Positions 1-7,972 of a stretch of DNA of 18,193 bases are shown one piece after another (within the stretch, counting starts at the first letter, position 1; the number at the start of each line of letters is the position of its first letter). Position numbers and translations under genes: made by a program. The notes beneath the pieces are model-generated. The model was given only the letters and a program-made list of their open reading frames with translations, did not search any database and had not been told where the DNA came from. The DNA comes from Verrucomicrobia bacterium UBA2970 (GTDB lineage Bacteria; Verrucomicrobiota; Verrucomicrobiia; Limisphaerales; AAA164-E04): assembly GCA_002348345.1 (NCBI GenBank), contig DEAY01000420.1, forward strand, positions 1-18,193, given 5' to 3'.

Positions 1-103
1 ATGTTCCTGGAGGGAGACGTGTTCGGAACTTGAGTTTGAAAAAGGGACGGCGGACGCCTTTTCTTTCTATCGTCAATACTTGGAGCAGGAGGCAGGGGCG
101 TAG
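1..103 (+). CDS. C-terminal end of an unidentified protein (5' part outside window)
   Basis: An open frame in phase 2 runs in from the left edge and stops at TAG 101-103. It gives about 33 residues ending in ...FYRQYLEQEAGA. The composition (charged, amphipathic, no low-complexity residues) looks like a genuine protein tail. A strong intrinsic terminator 70 bp downstream on the same strand supports a gene ending here. The fragment is too short for a family assignment. The frame starting at base 1 with ATG gives only ten codons and is not preferred. Confidence 0.45.
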   Translation, partial: CSWRETCSELEFEKGTADAFSFYRQYLEQEAGA

Positions 104-170
104 GACGACGCAGGGGACGGTTGTAGGCCTTGGGCTTGCCTGCCCCGGTGGACAGTCGGATTGAATCAAG

Positions 171-194
171 CCCAGGCTTTGCCTGGGTTTTTTT
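171..194 (+). terminator. Rho-independent terminator of the left-edge gene
   Basis: A perfect 7-bp stem CCCAGGC (171-177) and GCCTGGG (181-187) with a TTT loop is followed by seven T residues (188-194). This is the canonical intrinsic terminator form on the + strand. It lies about 70 bp after the stop at 103 and separates that gene from the sulfatase starting at 348. The remaining 195-347 holds no gene I can support. Confidence 0.85.
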
Positions 195-347
195 GTGGAG
201 TGACTACTTGCAGTGACATCGGAAACTGAAACAAACCCTGGTCGGAGAGGTCGACTGGTTCCAGGGATGACGGTGCCTGGGAGACAGGGAAGATGGGGGC
301 TTCGTCGCTTGCGAATTCAGGGGTTGAGGCGTAGAACGGGTGCCTAG

Positions 348-2144
348 ATGATCCCGATGATGAAGAAAACGAAGACTCCCCGAATTGGTGTTTTTCTCCT
401 CGTGGCCCTCCTGGGTGGCGGCCTTTCAGGTTTCGCCCAGGTGGAACGGCCGAATGTTGTCGTGGTGATGACCGACGATCAGGGGTATGGAGACTTTGGC
501 TTCAACGGAAACCCGACCATTCTGACGCCCCATCTTGATGCGATGGCGAGTCGGAGTGGTCAGATGACCCAGTTTTATGTCAGTCCCGTTTGTGCCCCCA
601 CCCGCGCGTGCTTGATGACGGGGCGTTACAATTACCGGACGCGTTGCATCGATACCTACATTGGCCGGGCGATGATGGATCCCGACGAGGAAACCATGGC
701 GGAGATTTTTTCGACGGCGGGTTATCAGACCGGCATTTTTGGAAAATGGCATCTGGGTGACAATTATCCGATGCGGGCGATGGATCAGGGATTCCAGCGG
801 ACGCTGGTTCATCGCGGCGGTGGAATCGGTCAACCCTCGGATCCTCTGGGTGCGGAAGGGAAATACACTGATCCGGTGCTCTTTCGAAATGGGAAGGCAG
901 CCCAATTCTACGGTTACTGTACGGACATCTATTTTAGCGGGGCATTGGATTTCATCGATGAAAGTGTTGCGGAGGGGAACCCGTTTCTCGTTTATCTTCC
1001 CATGAATTGTCCCCATGGGCCTTTTCATGACGTTCCCAAGGCCCTCTACCAGTATTATCGGAAACAGGATCTATCCAACGCCCGGTTTGCATCGGACTCG
1101 GGACATGCCCTGCCAGGAGATACCGAGGCCTCGCTCGATAAACGGGCGCGGATCTTCGCCATGATCACCAATGTCGATGAGAACATGGGCCGCCTGTTTG
1201 ACCGCCTCAAGTTGCTTGATGTCTGGGAGAACACGATTGTCGTGTTTCTCGTCGACAACGGGCCGAATGGTCGGCGGTTTGTCGGAGGAATGCGGGGAGC
1301 CAAGACGAGTGTTTACGAGGGCGGGGTTCGGTCGCCTCTGTTGTTTCATTGGCCGGAGGGTGTCGCGGCTGACGCACGTTCCTCCGAGGTCGCGGCACAC
1401 TACGATTTGCTCCCAACGCTTCTAGATGCCTGTCGGATATCGGTTCCAGCAGGCGTTGGTTTCGATGGGCGAAGCTTTCTCCCGGCCCTGCAAGGTCGGG
1501 CGAGTCCCTCTGATCGTCACGTCTACATTCAAGCCCACCGGGGGAATGAGCCGCTACGATATCACAATTTCATGGTTCGGAATCAGCGATGGAAACTGCT
1601 TCACGCCAGTGGTTTTGGCCGGGAATCGTTTGAAGGGGTCCCGGAATTCGAGCTCTACGATCTCTCGATTGACCCGCTGGAAACGCGAAATGTGATCGCG
1701 GGTCATCCGGGGGTCTTTGCCGCGATGCGCCGGGCCTACGACGATTGGTTTGACGACGTGTCCCGGTCGCGACCGGACAACTATGCCCCTCCGGCGATCT
1801 ACATCGGGGCCCTTGAAGCCAATCCGGTTCAACTCACTCGTCAAGATTGGCGGCACACCAAAGGCCAGCCGTGGGGCAGGGATTCCCACGGGCATTGGAT
1901 CGTTGATGTGCGGGAAACCGGGCGCTATGAGGTCACCATCTATCCCAAGGGCGCCGACCTCCTCGGCCGCGTCACGGTCACGGTCGGATCAGCTGAGTGG
2001 TCTCGCTTTTTGGAAATTCCGGCCGAGTCGACTCGAATCCAGATCGAGTTGACCCAAAGGGGGCGCACCTCAATCCGTGCGAGCTATGAGGTCCAAGGTA
2101 AGAGGATGGGGCCTCATCAGTTGGAAGTCCGCCGGCTAGAGTAG
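348..2144 (+). CDS. Secreted sulfatase (formylglycine-dependent, family S1-like) with C-terminal beta domain
   Basis: Predicted arylsulfatase-type hydrolase of 598 residues that would remove sulfate esters from a carbohydrate or other organic substrate. Residues 5-31 form a signal peptide (basic n-region, hydrophobic core, cleavage after SGFAQ or nearby), so the enzyme is probably exported. The alkaline-phosphatase-like core shows metal-ligand Asp43/Asp44 (TDDQGYGD) and the sulfatase signature CAPTR. Cys82 of that signature would be converted to formylglycine. Further expected residues are Lys133/His135 (GKWHLGD), His223 (CPHGP), Asp303/Asn304 (VDNGP) and Lys319. Residues about 480-598 form an extra beta-rich C-terminal domain. 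No maturation enzyme (FGE or anSME) is encoded in the window. ATG 348 lacks a clear ribosome binding site; ATG 357 or 360 would serve equally and keep the signal peptide. It converges on the next sulfatase with only 12 bp between stops. The substrate cannot be told from sequence alone. Confidence 0.95.
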   Translation: MIPMMKKTKTPRIGVFLLVALLGGGLSGFAQVERPNVVVVMTDDQGYGDFGFNGNPTILTPHLDAMASRSGQMTQFYVSPVCAPTRACLMTGRYNYRTRCIDTYIGRAMMDPDEETMAEIFSTAGYQTGIFGKWHLGDNYPMRAMDQGFQRTLVHRGGGIGQPSDPLGAEGKYTDPVLFRNGKAAQFYGYCTDIYFSGALDFIDESVAEGNPFLVYLPMNCPHGPFHDVPKALYQYYRKQDLSNARFASDSGHALPGDTEASLDKRARIFAMITNVDENMGRLFDRLKLLDVWENTIVVFLVDNGPNGRRFVGGMRGAKTSVYEGGVRSPLLFHWPEGVAADARSSEVAAHYDLLPTLLDACRISVPAGVGFDGRSFLPALQGRASPSDRHVYIQAHRGNEPLRYHNFMVRNQRWKLLHASGFGRESFEGVPEFELYDLSIDPLETRNVIAGHPGVFAAMRRAYDDWFDDVSRSRPDNYAPPAIYIGALEANPVQLTRQDWRHTKGQPWGRDSHGHWIVDVRETGRYEVTIYPKGADLLGRVTVTVGSAEWSRFLEIPAESTRIQIELTQRGRTSIRASYEVQGKRMGPHQLEVRRLE

Positions 2145-2156
2145 CCGGGAGAGGTT

Positions 2157-3500
2157 TCATTCGGGGAGGGCGAGCTTCGCCCCGGTTGAGGCAGCCATCG
2201 ACCTGATCCGAGTGGTCAGGTCTTTGACCAGGCTGGGACGTTCCTCGGCGCGGTTGTAGCGTTCGGAGGGATCGAGATCGAGGTTGAAGAGTTCCAACCC
2301 GTTCCGGAAGAGGATCTTCCACGGCCCCCGGCGGTAACCGTCCAGCCGGCTTCCGTGAAAATAGAAAAAGTCTTCACGCGGGGATTGGGTGGTCTGCCCC
2401 ATCAAGAACGGGGTCAAGTCATGACTATCCGAAACGCCCTCAGGCATCTTGCCTCCTGCCAGCGTCAGGAACGTGCGATAGAAGTCGATCGACGACACGA
2501 TTTCGGCAGAGCGCTTGCCGGCGGGGATCTGACCTGGCCAGCGAAGAAGGCATGGCGTTCGAACCCCGCCTTCGTAGGTGGTCCCTTTTGAGCCGCGGAG
2601 AAGACCGGGTGAGCCGGTATGCCAGGGTTGGTTGCCATCCTGGAGCATGCGAGCGGGAAGGTTGAGCCAGGGACCATTGTCGCTGGTGAACACGACCAGC
2701 GTTTGATCATCAAGCTTTCTTTCCTTGAGGGCTTGGAGAATCCTTCCGACGGACCAGTCCAACGTTTGAATGACATCGCCGTAGAGGCCGGACCGGGATT
2801 GATTCCTAAAATCATCGCGGGTTCGAACGGGGAGATGAGGCATGGCGTAGGCAAGATAGAGAAAGAACGGACGCTTGTGGTCTTGCCGGATGAACTCGGT
2901 CGCCTTCTGGGTGTAGCGAGTCGTCAGTGTGTTTTGGTTGACCGGGTGCTCGACTTTCTGGGTGTTTTCATAGAGCCACAGCGGCACATCGGTTTTGACC
3001 CATGGACGTCGCATATCGTTGGAGTAGGGGAGTCCGAACCAGTAGTCGAAACCTTTCCCGACCGGAAGCAGGCGATCTTCCTGGTAGCCCAGATGCCATT
3101 TTCCCAGCATCACGGTGTGATAGCCCGCCTTCTTGAGGGACTGAGGTAGGGTGACCCAGTCCTCCTGGAGGCCGCCGTCTCCTCCGGAGCCGGTTCGTCC
3201 GACGGGATTCCTGACCGAGTAACGCCCCAGCATGATCTGACTTCGCGAAGGGACGCACCAGGGGGCCACGTAGAATGATGTCAAACGCAATCCTTCGCGT
3301 GCCATCTGATCCAGATGGGGCGTCTCGATCGTGGGGTGTCCGTAACACCCCAGGTCGCCATAACCGAGATCATCGGCGAAGAGCACAATGATGTGGGGAC
3401 GCTCCAAAGCGTGGGTCAACGGGCTGCTGAGCCCCAGTGTGAGGGTGGCCACGAGAAGGGTGGCAGCGGCCGAATCGAGGGGGCTGAGGGTCAGGCGCAT
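2157..3500 (-). CDS. Secreted sulfatase, arylsulfatase A-like
   Basis: Second sulfatase, 447 residues, with an N-terminal signal peptide (about residues 1-32, ending ...LTHA). Catalytic features in order: Asp43/Asp44 (ADDLGYGD); CVPSR, with Cys82 as the formylglycine precursor; Lys134/His136 (LGKWHLGY); His222 (MPHLP); Asp274/Asn275 (TSDNGP); Lys305 (RGSKGTTYEGG). The segment GLPYSNDM near residues 157-163 resembles arylsulfatase A-type enzymes. Unlike the neighbouring sulfatase it lacks the extra C-terminal beta domain and ends at the core fold. It starts 3 bp after the stop of the FG-GAP protein gene, so the two are almost certainly co-transcribed. The two sulfatases are not a recent duplication, because their sequences differ widely outside the motifs. 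The specific substrate is unknown. Confidence 0.95.
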   Translation of the reverse strand: MRLTLSPLDSAAATLLVATLTLGLSSPLTHALERPHIIVLFADDLGYGDLGCYGHPTIETPHLDQMAREGLRLTSFYVAPWCVPSRSQIMLGRYSVRNPVGRTGSGGDGGLQEDWVTLPQSLKKAGYHTVMLGKWHLGYQEDRLLPVGKGFDYWFGLPYSNDMRRPWVKTDVPLWLYENTQKVEHPVNQNTLTTRYTQKATEFIRQDHKRPFFLYLAYAMPHLPVRTRDDFRNQSRSGLYGDVIQTLDWSVGRILQALKERKLDDQTLVVFTSDNGPWLNLPARMLQDGNQPWHTGSPGLLRGSKGTTYEGGVRTPCLLRWPGQIPAGKRSAEIVSSIDFYRTFLTLAGGKMPEGVSDSHDLTPFLMGQTTQSPREDFFYFHGSRLDGYRRGPWKILFRNGLELFNLDLDPSERYNRAEERPSLVKDLTTRIRSMAASTGAKLALPE

Positions 3501-3503
3501 ACG

Positions 3504-4643
3504 TTAGGGATTAAGGGTGTTTTCATAGTAGTACAAGCCACTTCTTCCTGGAAGCACCAGGTCCAGGTCTCCATCCCCATTGAGGTCGGCGATCTTTGGA
3601 TCCAGTCCGATTCCGGCCGGGCCGTCCGATTGAATGGTCGCTCGATTCCACTGCCGGGACCTCGGATTGAATTCATAGCGATAGAGGACAAGGGGGTCGC
3701 TGGCACCGGGATCCTTCCCTTCGTGGGCCCAGTAGCGCTTGCCGTTGATGAACTCCTTGCGCCCGTTTCCGTCCAGGTCGGCCCAAAGCGGGCTGTGACC
3801 CTGTGACCAGGAATCATCAATCAGATGCTTGACCCAGATGCGTTCCCCCTGCCGGTGTGTCTGTTCGAGCCAATAAACGCCGTAGTCATGCCCAATGGCG
3901 TAAATGAGATCCCCGTCTCCATCGTCGTCGACATCATCGACGACGACGGGCATCGAAGTTCTTCCGAGGTCGAATTCCTCATGCCAAATCCATTTGCCGT
4001 GAACAGCGTTCTTCGGGGCCTCGAGCCATCCCTTCGAACCGATGAGGTCTCCCCGTCCATCGCCGTTGAGGTCACCAAATCCGCCACCGTGTCCCGCCGC
4101 CTGATTGGGCAGATCATGGCGGATCCATCGCTGACTCTGCCCGGATGACTTGGGAAGGAGTTCCCACCAAGCGACGAAATACCACCCGTTAGGTAGGAGA
4201 TCGAGCCGTCCGTCCCCGTTGATATCGTAAAGACGTCCCGTCTCCATCGGACCGGGGGTGGTGACCATGTGTTTGGCCCACTCGCCTCCCTGAGGGCCGG
4301 GATTCTCCAGCCAATAAATCGACCGGCTTCTGAAGTTGACGTGGACGAGGTCGGTCATCTGGTCCTCGTTGACATCCATGGGGAGGTGGGAATAGCCATC
4401 GGGTCTGCCTCGGATGACCTCCACATCCCGAACGAAATGGCGTTTCCAACTGGGGCCTTCATACCAAAACCCTCCCGAAACCACGTCCAGAGTCCCGTCC
4501 CGGTTGACGTCGAGCACGGCGCAGGAACTGAAAATGGAATCCTGATTGATGGTGTGGAGTTCAAATTTCAATTCGGCCGATTCAACCGGGTAAAGAGAAA
4601 GTGAGGCAAGGGCGGCCACGACCCTCAGATCAAGCTGGGACAT
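3504..4643 (-). CDS. Secreted FG-GAP/VCBS repeat protein, probable seven-bladed beta-propeller
   Basis: 379 residues, beginning with a rather weak signal peptide (hydrophobic about residues 8-23, possible cleavage after VESA). The rest is built from seven repeats, each with a calcium-binding-like D-x-N/D-x-D-G-x-x-D-L motif. The motifs start near residues 45, 90, 140, 191, 237, 289 and 353, mostly 45-52 residues apart, as in integrin-type FG-GAP propellers. Typical motifs are DINGDGRLDLL and DLNGDGDLDLVL. Aromatic W/Y-x-E-N/G-P-type segments follow several motifs. Proteins of this kind are abundant in Planctomycetota and Verrucomicrobiota and are assumed to bind ligands or partners outside the cytoplasm. 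None of the sequence shows an active site. The gene is directly upstream (3 bp) of a sulfatase gene, so a role in sulfated glycan binding is a reasonable inference, not a demonstrated one. Confidence 0.9.
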   Translation of the reverse strand: MSQLDLRVVAALASLSLYPVESAELKFELHTINQDSIFSSCAVLDVNRDGTLDVVSGGFWYEGPSWKRHFVRDVEVIRGRPDGYSHLPMDVNEDQMTDLVHVNFRSRSIYWLENPGPQGGEWAKHMVTTPGPMETGRLYDINGDGRLDLLPNGWYFVAWWELLPKSSGQSQRWIRHDLPNQAAGHGGGFGDLNGDGRGDLIGSKGWLEAPKNAVHGKWIWHEEFDLGRTSMPVVVDDVDDDGDGDLIYAIGHDYGVYWLEQTHRQGERIWVKHLIDDSWSQGHSPLWADLDGNGRKEFINGKRYWAHEGKDPGASDPLVLYRYEFNPRSRQWNRATIQSDGPAGIGLDPKIADLNGDGDLDLVLPGRSGLYYYENTLNP

Positions 4644-4862
4644 TTTGTCAGGCTAGGTTTGCTCGGGTCTTGAAACAAGAGAAAAGCTGTTCTGATCGGG
4701 CCTTCCGGTTGACTCAAACAGGCTGATTCCCTTGGGGCTTGACTCTGCAATTCAATGGCTTGGCACCGGTGGTCGCCAGAGGAACGGGCGAAGGGGCCCA
4801 CATGATCGCCTCGCCAAGCGAATGCGGTGACACCGAAGAAAGGGGCGACCCGCTTTTGGGAG

Positions 4863-6317
4863 CTAGTCGTTGACGACAGCGGCCTCCGCTAATCCGTATC
4901 TCAACATGATCCGCTGAGTCGCCGCGCCAAGACGTTTGGCGTCAAGGACGATCCGTTCCACCGGTTCTCCCTGTTCGAATTCAATGAGGTGGTAGCCGTC
5001 ACTGCTTTGTTCGAGGGCGGCTTGGATTTGGTTGATCTCGCTGATGCGTTGCCCGTTGATCTTATCAACCACCACGAAGCGATAGGATTGGTAGCCGATA
5101 TTGTAGGCGTCGGGGAGAACGGTGGACAAGACGACGAGACGAGGTCGCTCCTCGGTGGGAGGCTGCCCTTTATAATGGATCAAGCGGACGGGCGCTCGGC
5201 GTTGCCAGTCGCTGCCCCAGCTCTTGAGGTAAGGGACCGTCAAGGGCTGAAAAATGAGTCCGCCAGCCATCACGTATTCCGGTGGGACGTCATATCGGGC
5301 GGTCGGGATTAATTCCATGTCGAAGTCGGCCTTTGGTAGGGTGTAGAGCAATTCCAGCTCGGCGCCCTCCCGCCAAATGGTCATCGGGATTTTGTCTCCC
5401 GCCCAGTGATTGCGGGTGGCCAGGTTTTCGAGCATCATGGCCCCATACTGCGGATCATCATAGTCGCCGACCGTGTCGATCCCAAACCCGTCAATGCTGA
5501 GGAGGATATCGTTCCGTTTCAGGGTGTTTTCATCGCCGGGAAGGGCCGGGATTTCGGTGACGATCACGCCTCTTCTGGGACCCGTCAAATCGAGAAAATC
5601 CAGCGTCGTCGGGTTTTCAGATTGTTGCCAGTAGAAATTGAAGAAGCCCATTCCACGATAGGTGCCCTCTGATTGCGCTTGGAGGACGGAGCGAATGAAC
5701 GAGGAGGGAATCGCGAGACACTTGTTTCGAGATTGACTGATGGTTAACCCGATCACCTCGTCTCCTTTCGTCAGGGCTTCTGACCATCCCACCCCATTGA
5801 TCTCGGAATCCAGTTGCAGGTGGAGCATGTCGACGAAGGTGAGTTGACCCTTCCTGACTTGCAGGCGGTTGAGATTGAGGTTGCGGACTTCAAATCGTCC
5901 GGAGCTCCATCGAACCAATTCCACGGTTCCGGAGTCGGGCACCTGCGATGCGAGTTTGGCGGGCTTGAGACCCTCCCAGAATTCGGCATCGTCGACGGTG
6001 AGGAGCGCCAGGTTGGCGTGATAATCGATCCAGGTAATTCGACCGGTGTACCACTGTCCCCTACCTCCTTTCTGCAATCGGAGCAGGGTGTGGTTGAAGA
6101 GAAGGTTGGCCGTAGTGACGATCTCGCGCTTTCCAACCACCACGCCGAACTTCTGGCTTGCCGAAACCCGCCGCGCCCAGGGTTGGAAAAAATTGTACTG
6201 ATGACGGTTGATATCCAAGCGCACCACCGAATCCGCCCAGGGGGAGCGGGCCCGCTGGGCGAGGGAACTCGAGACGATGCCGAGAAAGACGAGCGCAATC
6301 GCGAGGGGATATTTCAT
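4863..6317 (-). CDS. Secreted Deg9-like pseudoprotease with PDZ domains (catalytic triad lost)
   Basis: 484 residues with a signal peptide (1-20, ending SSLA). By alignment with the protein encoded just upstream it has the same architecture: a trypsin-like domain (about 25-215), a PDZ domain (about 225-330) and a C-terminal Deg9-type PDZ-like domain (about 340-480, with YVMAGGLIFQPLT matching YYVYAGMVFTPLT). The protease domain is degenerate. The TNAHVV motif is TTANLL (Asn71 for His), CDLAIL is ANLALL (Asn102 for Asp), and INPGNSGGPV is INGVGWSEAL (Trp178 for Ser). It therefore cannot be a classical serine protease. The frame is intact and the PDZ parts are well kept, so it is a functional gene rather than a decaying one. 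ATG 6317 overlaps the stop of the upstream gene (ATGA) and has no ribosome binding site of its own, which suggests translational coupling. A scaffold, adaptor or regulator role is inference. Confidence 0.88.
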   Translation of the reverse strand: MKYPLAIALVFLGIVSSSLAQRARSPWADSVVRLDINRHQYNFFQPWARRVSASQKFGVVVGKREIVTTANLLFNHTLLRLQKGGRGQWYTGRITWIDYHANLALLTVDDAEFWEGLKPAKLASQVPDSGTVELVRWSSGRFEVRNLNLNRLQVRKGQLTFVDMLHLQLDSEINGVGWSEALTKGDEVIGLTISQSRNKCLAIPSSFIRSVLQAQSEGTYRGMGFFNFYWQQSENPTTLDFLDLTGPRRGVIVTEIPALPGDENTLKRNDILLSIDGFGIDTVGDYDDPQYGAMMLENLATRNHWAGDKIPMTIWREGAELELLYTLPKADFDMELIPTARYDVPPEYVMAGGLIFQPLTVPYLKSWGSDWQRRAPVRLIHYKGQPPTEERPRLVVLSTVLPDAYNIGYQSYRFVVVDKINGQRISEINQIQAALEQSSDGYHLIEFEQGEPVERIVLDAKRLGAATQRIMLRYGLAEAAVVND

Positions 6318-7750
6318 AATCGACGATCGTTGACGACTCCGTAGGTGTTGAGGATCGATTGGTTGGCCGTTGCCGCGTCCTCCGCATGGAGGGTCTCGAA
6401 CCCGTAACTCCCGATAAACCGAAGGTTGAGAAAGGGGGTCGTGGCATTTTCAAGCGCGTCGATGGCATCCTCGAGCCGGTCGATTTTTTTCCCGTTGATT
6501 TGATCGACCATCACCCGGCCCCGAACGCGCATGTTCGCGTTGACGGGATGAGCAAGGGTAGCGGCGAGCATGATGGGTTCGGGGCGGGCATTGTCGGGAT
6601 CCGATTTTTTGCGGTAGTAGAGTTCGTAGAGGATTCCGGTGTCCGCGACGGATGACCAGTTCTGCCCAAAGGTGGTCAGGTAATCCTTGGTCAGGGGCGT
6701 AAAGACCATGCCGGCATAGACGTAGTAGCGGGGAAGATGATAGGAGTTCCCCGCCGCCGCGTCCTCCCGATTCACCCAGACGGGAAGGTTGAGCATCACT
6801 TCTTCCCCGTCTCGCCACAGGAGAACGGGAACGGTCTCACCGTTTTGGGCCAGGGTGAAGGCCAGTCCGGCATGGAGTTGGTTCTTTTCGTAGAGAATCG
6901 TTCCATCCCGTGCCACGGGAAAGGGACCGACCTTGAGGAGAACATCATCCTTCTTCAGATGTTCCTTGGCGGAATCGGAAAAAAGGGTGTCGATCCTGGC
7001 CCCCTCGAATTGACTGGGCACTTTCAGGTAGGCTCTCTCGGCGGGATTCTGGAGCGGTGCCATGCGAACCCCGGCCTGTGGAAACCCGTCGTAATCGCCG
7101 TCTTCAACATCCTTCAGGAAGTGATCAAAGACCGGGGGAGGGATGAAGAAACCCGTGTTTTCTAGGCCGGGAATCCCTTGGAATGAAACGCCGACGACCT
7201 TGCCGTCCTGGATGACGGGACCCCCGCTATTTCCCGGGTTGATGGCGGCGTCGGTTTGGACTGCCAGGAGGCGTCGGTTCCCGGGATGGGTATAGGACTG
7301 CAGCTCGATGCGGCTGACCACACCGCTGGTGTAGGAAATTTGCTCTCCCCCCGCGGGGTAACCGTAGGTGACCACCGTTGAACGGACGCTGGGAAGGGTC
7401 CCAAGAGGGAGCGGCGGCAGTTCGTCGAAGAACCCGGGCGCGTCCACCTCGAGGATGGCCAGGTCGCAGTCGTGTCCAATGTGGGAGACCCTGGCTTGGA
7501 AGGGTTGCGAATCCTGATAGCGACGCACGAGGATTTGCTTGGCCCAGGTCACGACGTGGGCGTTGGTCATGATGCGATTGCCCTCGATGACGAATCCCGT
7601 CCCCGTCGATCGACTCACCGGTCGGGAATTCCAGGGCTCGTCCCAGTCGGGCTCCTGGGTGAAGACCACGATTTGGATGACCGACGCCTCGGGGGGAAGC
7701 GCCTGGATATGATTTGAGAGCAGTAGGAAGCAGAGGCAGAGTTTTTTCAA
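6314..7750 (-). CDS. Secreted Deg9-like serine endoprotease with PDZ domains
   Basis: 478 residues. The signal peptide is short (MKKLCLCFLLLSNHIQA). The trypsin-like domain carries a complete triad: His65 (TNAHVV), Asp96 (CDLAIL) and Ser175 (NPGNSGGPV). A PDZ domain (about 225-325) and a C-terminal domain (about 340-470, hallmark YYVYAGMVFTPLT and a later VDQINGKKI) follow. This order matches Do-like/Deg9 proteases of plants and bacteria (C-terminal PDZ_3 family), not classical DegP/HtrA. It probably degrades or refolds damaged exported proteins. The start is TTG at 7748-7750, chosen because it sits directly before the KK of the signal peptide; no ATG lies nearby in frame. It is the first gene of a two-gene operon with the triad-less paralogue. 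The 222 bp to the divergent gene at 7973 should hold its promoter, but I could not identify one with confidence. Confidence 0.93.
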   Translation of the reverse strand: MKKLCLCFLLLSNHIQALPPEASVIQIVVFTQEPDWDEPWNSRPVSRSTGTGFVIEGNRIMTNAHVVTWAKQILVRRYQDSQPFQARVSHIGHDCDLAILEVDAPGFFDELPPLPLGTLPSVRSTVVTYGYPAGGEQISYTSGVVSRIELQSYTHPGNRRLLAVQTDAAINPGNSGGPVIQDGKVVGVSFQGIPGLENTGFFIPPPVFDHFLKDVEDGDYDGFPQAGVRMAPLQNPAERAYLKVPSQFEGARIDTLFSDSAKEHLKKDDVLLKVGPFPVARDGTILYEKNQLHAGLAFTLAQNGETVPVLLWRDGEEVMLNLPVWVNREDAAAGNSYHLPRYYVYAGMVFTPLTKDYLTTFGQNWSSVADTGILYELYYRKKSDPDNARPEPIMLAATLAHPVNANMRVRGRVMVDQINGKKIDRLEDAIDALENATTPFLNLRFIGSYGFETLHAEDAATANQSILNTYGVVNDRRL

Positions 7751-7887
7751 ACCGTCCAGAAGATGCGTGTGGAGGTTGCAATGGTCAAGTCCCTTCCCCC
7801 GGGGATCGCGTGGATGGGATTCAGAAAAAAAAGAGTGTCGTTTTATCGAGCCGATTTCGTGGAGGAGGCGGCAACCGAAGCCGGGGA

Positions 7888-7916
7888 TTGACCGGGAACC
7901 ACTCTTGGGCCAGATT
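7888..7916 (+). promoter_or_regulatory. Weak candidate promoter for the dehydrogenase-SDR pair
   Basis: TTGACC (7888-7893) and CAGATT (7911-7916) are 17 bp apart, the standard spacing for a housekeeping promoter. The -35 box matches five of six consensus bases, the -10 box only three. It lies about 55 bp before the first start codon of the dehydrogenase. Chance occurrence is quite possible. The rest of the 7751-7972 divergent spacer shows only an A-run around 7825-7833. Confidence 0.25.
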
Positions 7917-7972
7917 TTGACTGAACAGAATGGTGGCGTTGGTTTGTTGCGCGTGGCAAAGCGGGGTCACTG

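Noticed and set aside
235..266. Inverted repeat CCCTGG / CCAGGG before the first sulfatase
   Set aside because: Six base pairs around a 19-base loop with no U-tract or promoter context; likely chance.
213..347. Small frame of 44 codons starting GTG 213 and stopping directly before ATG 348
   Set aside because: Its product is Arg/Gly-rich without pattern, it has no ribosome binding site, and it reads like random GC-rich sequence; a leader peptide cannot be supported.
4644..4862. 219-bp gap between the pseudoprotease stop and the FG-GAP protein start
   Set aside because: I looked for a terminator, promoter or small gene on both strands and found no hairpin with U-tract and no convincing -35/-10 pair.
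7227..7781. 184-codon open frame on the minus strand within the Deg9-like protease gene
   Set aside because: It overlaps the protease in another frame; the protein is Pro/Arg/Gly/Ser-rich without motifs, as expected for a shadow frame in GC-rich DNA, while the protease frame has the full triad.
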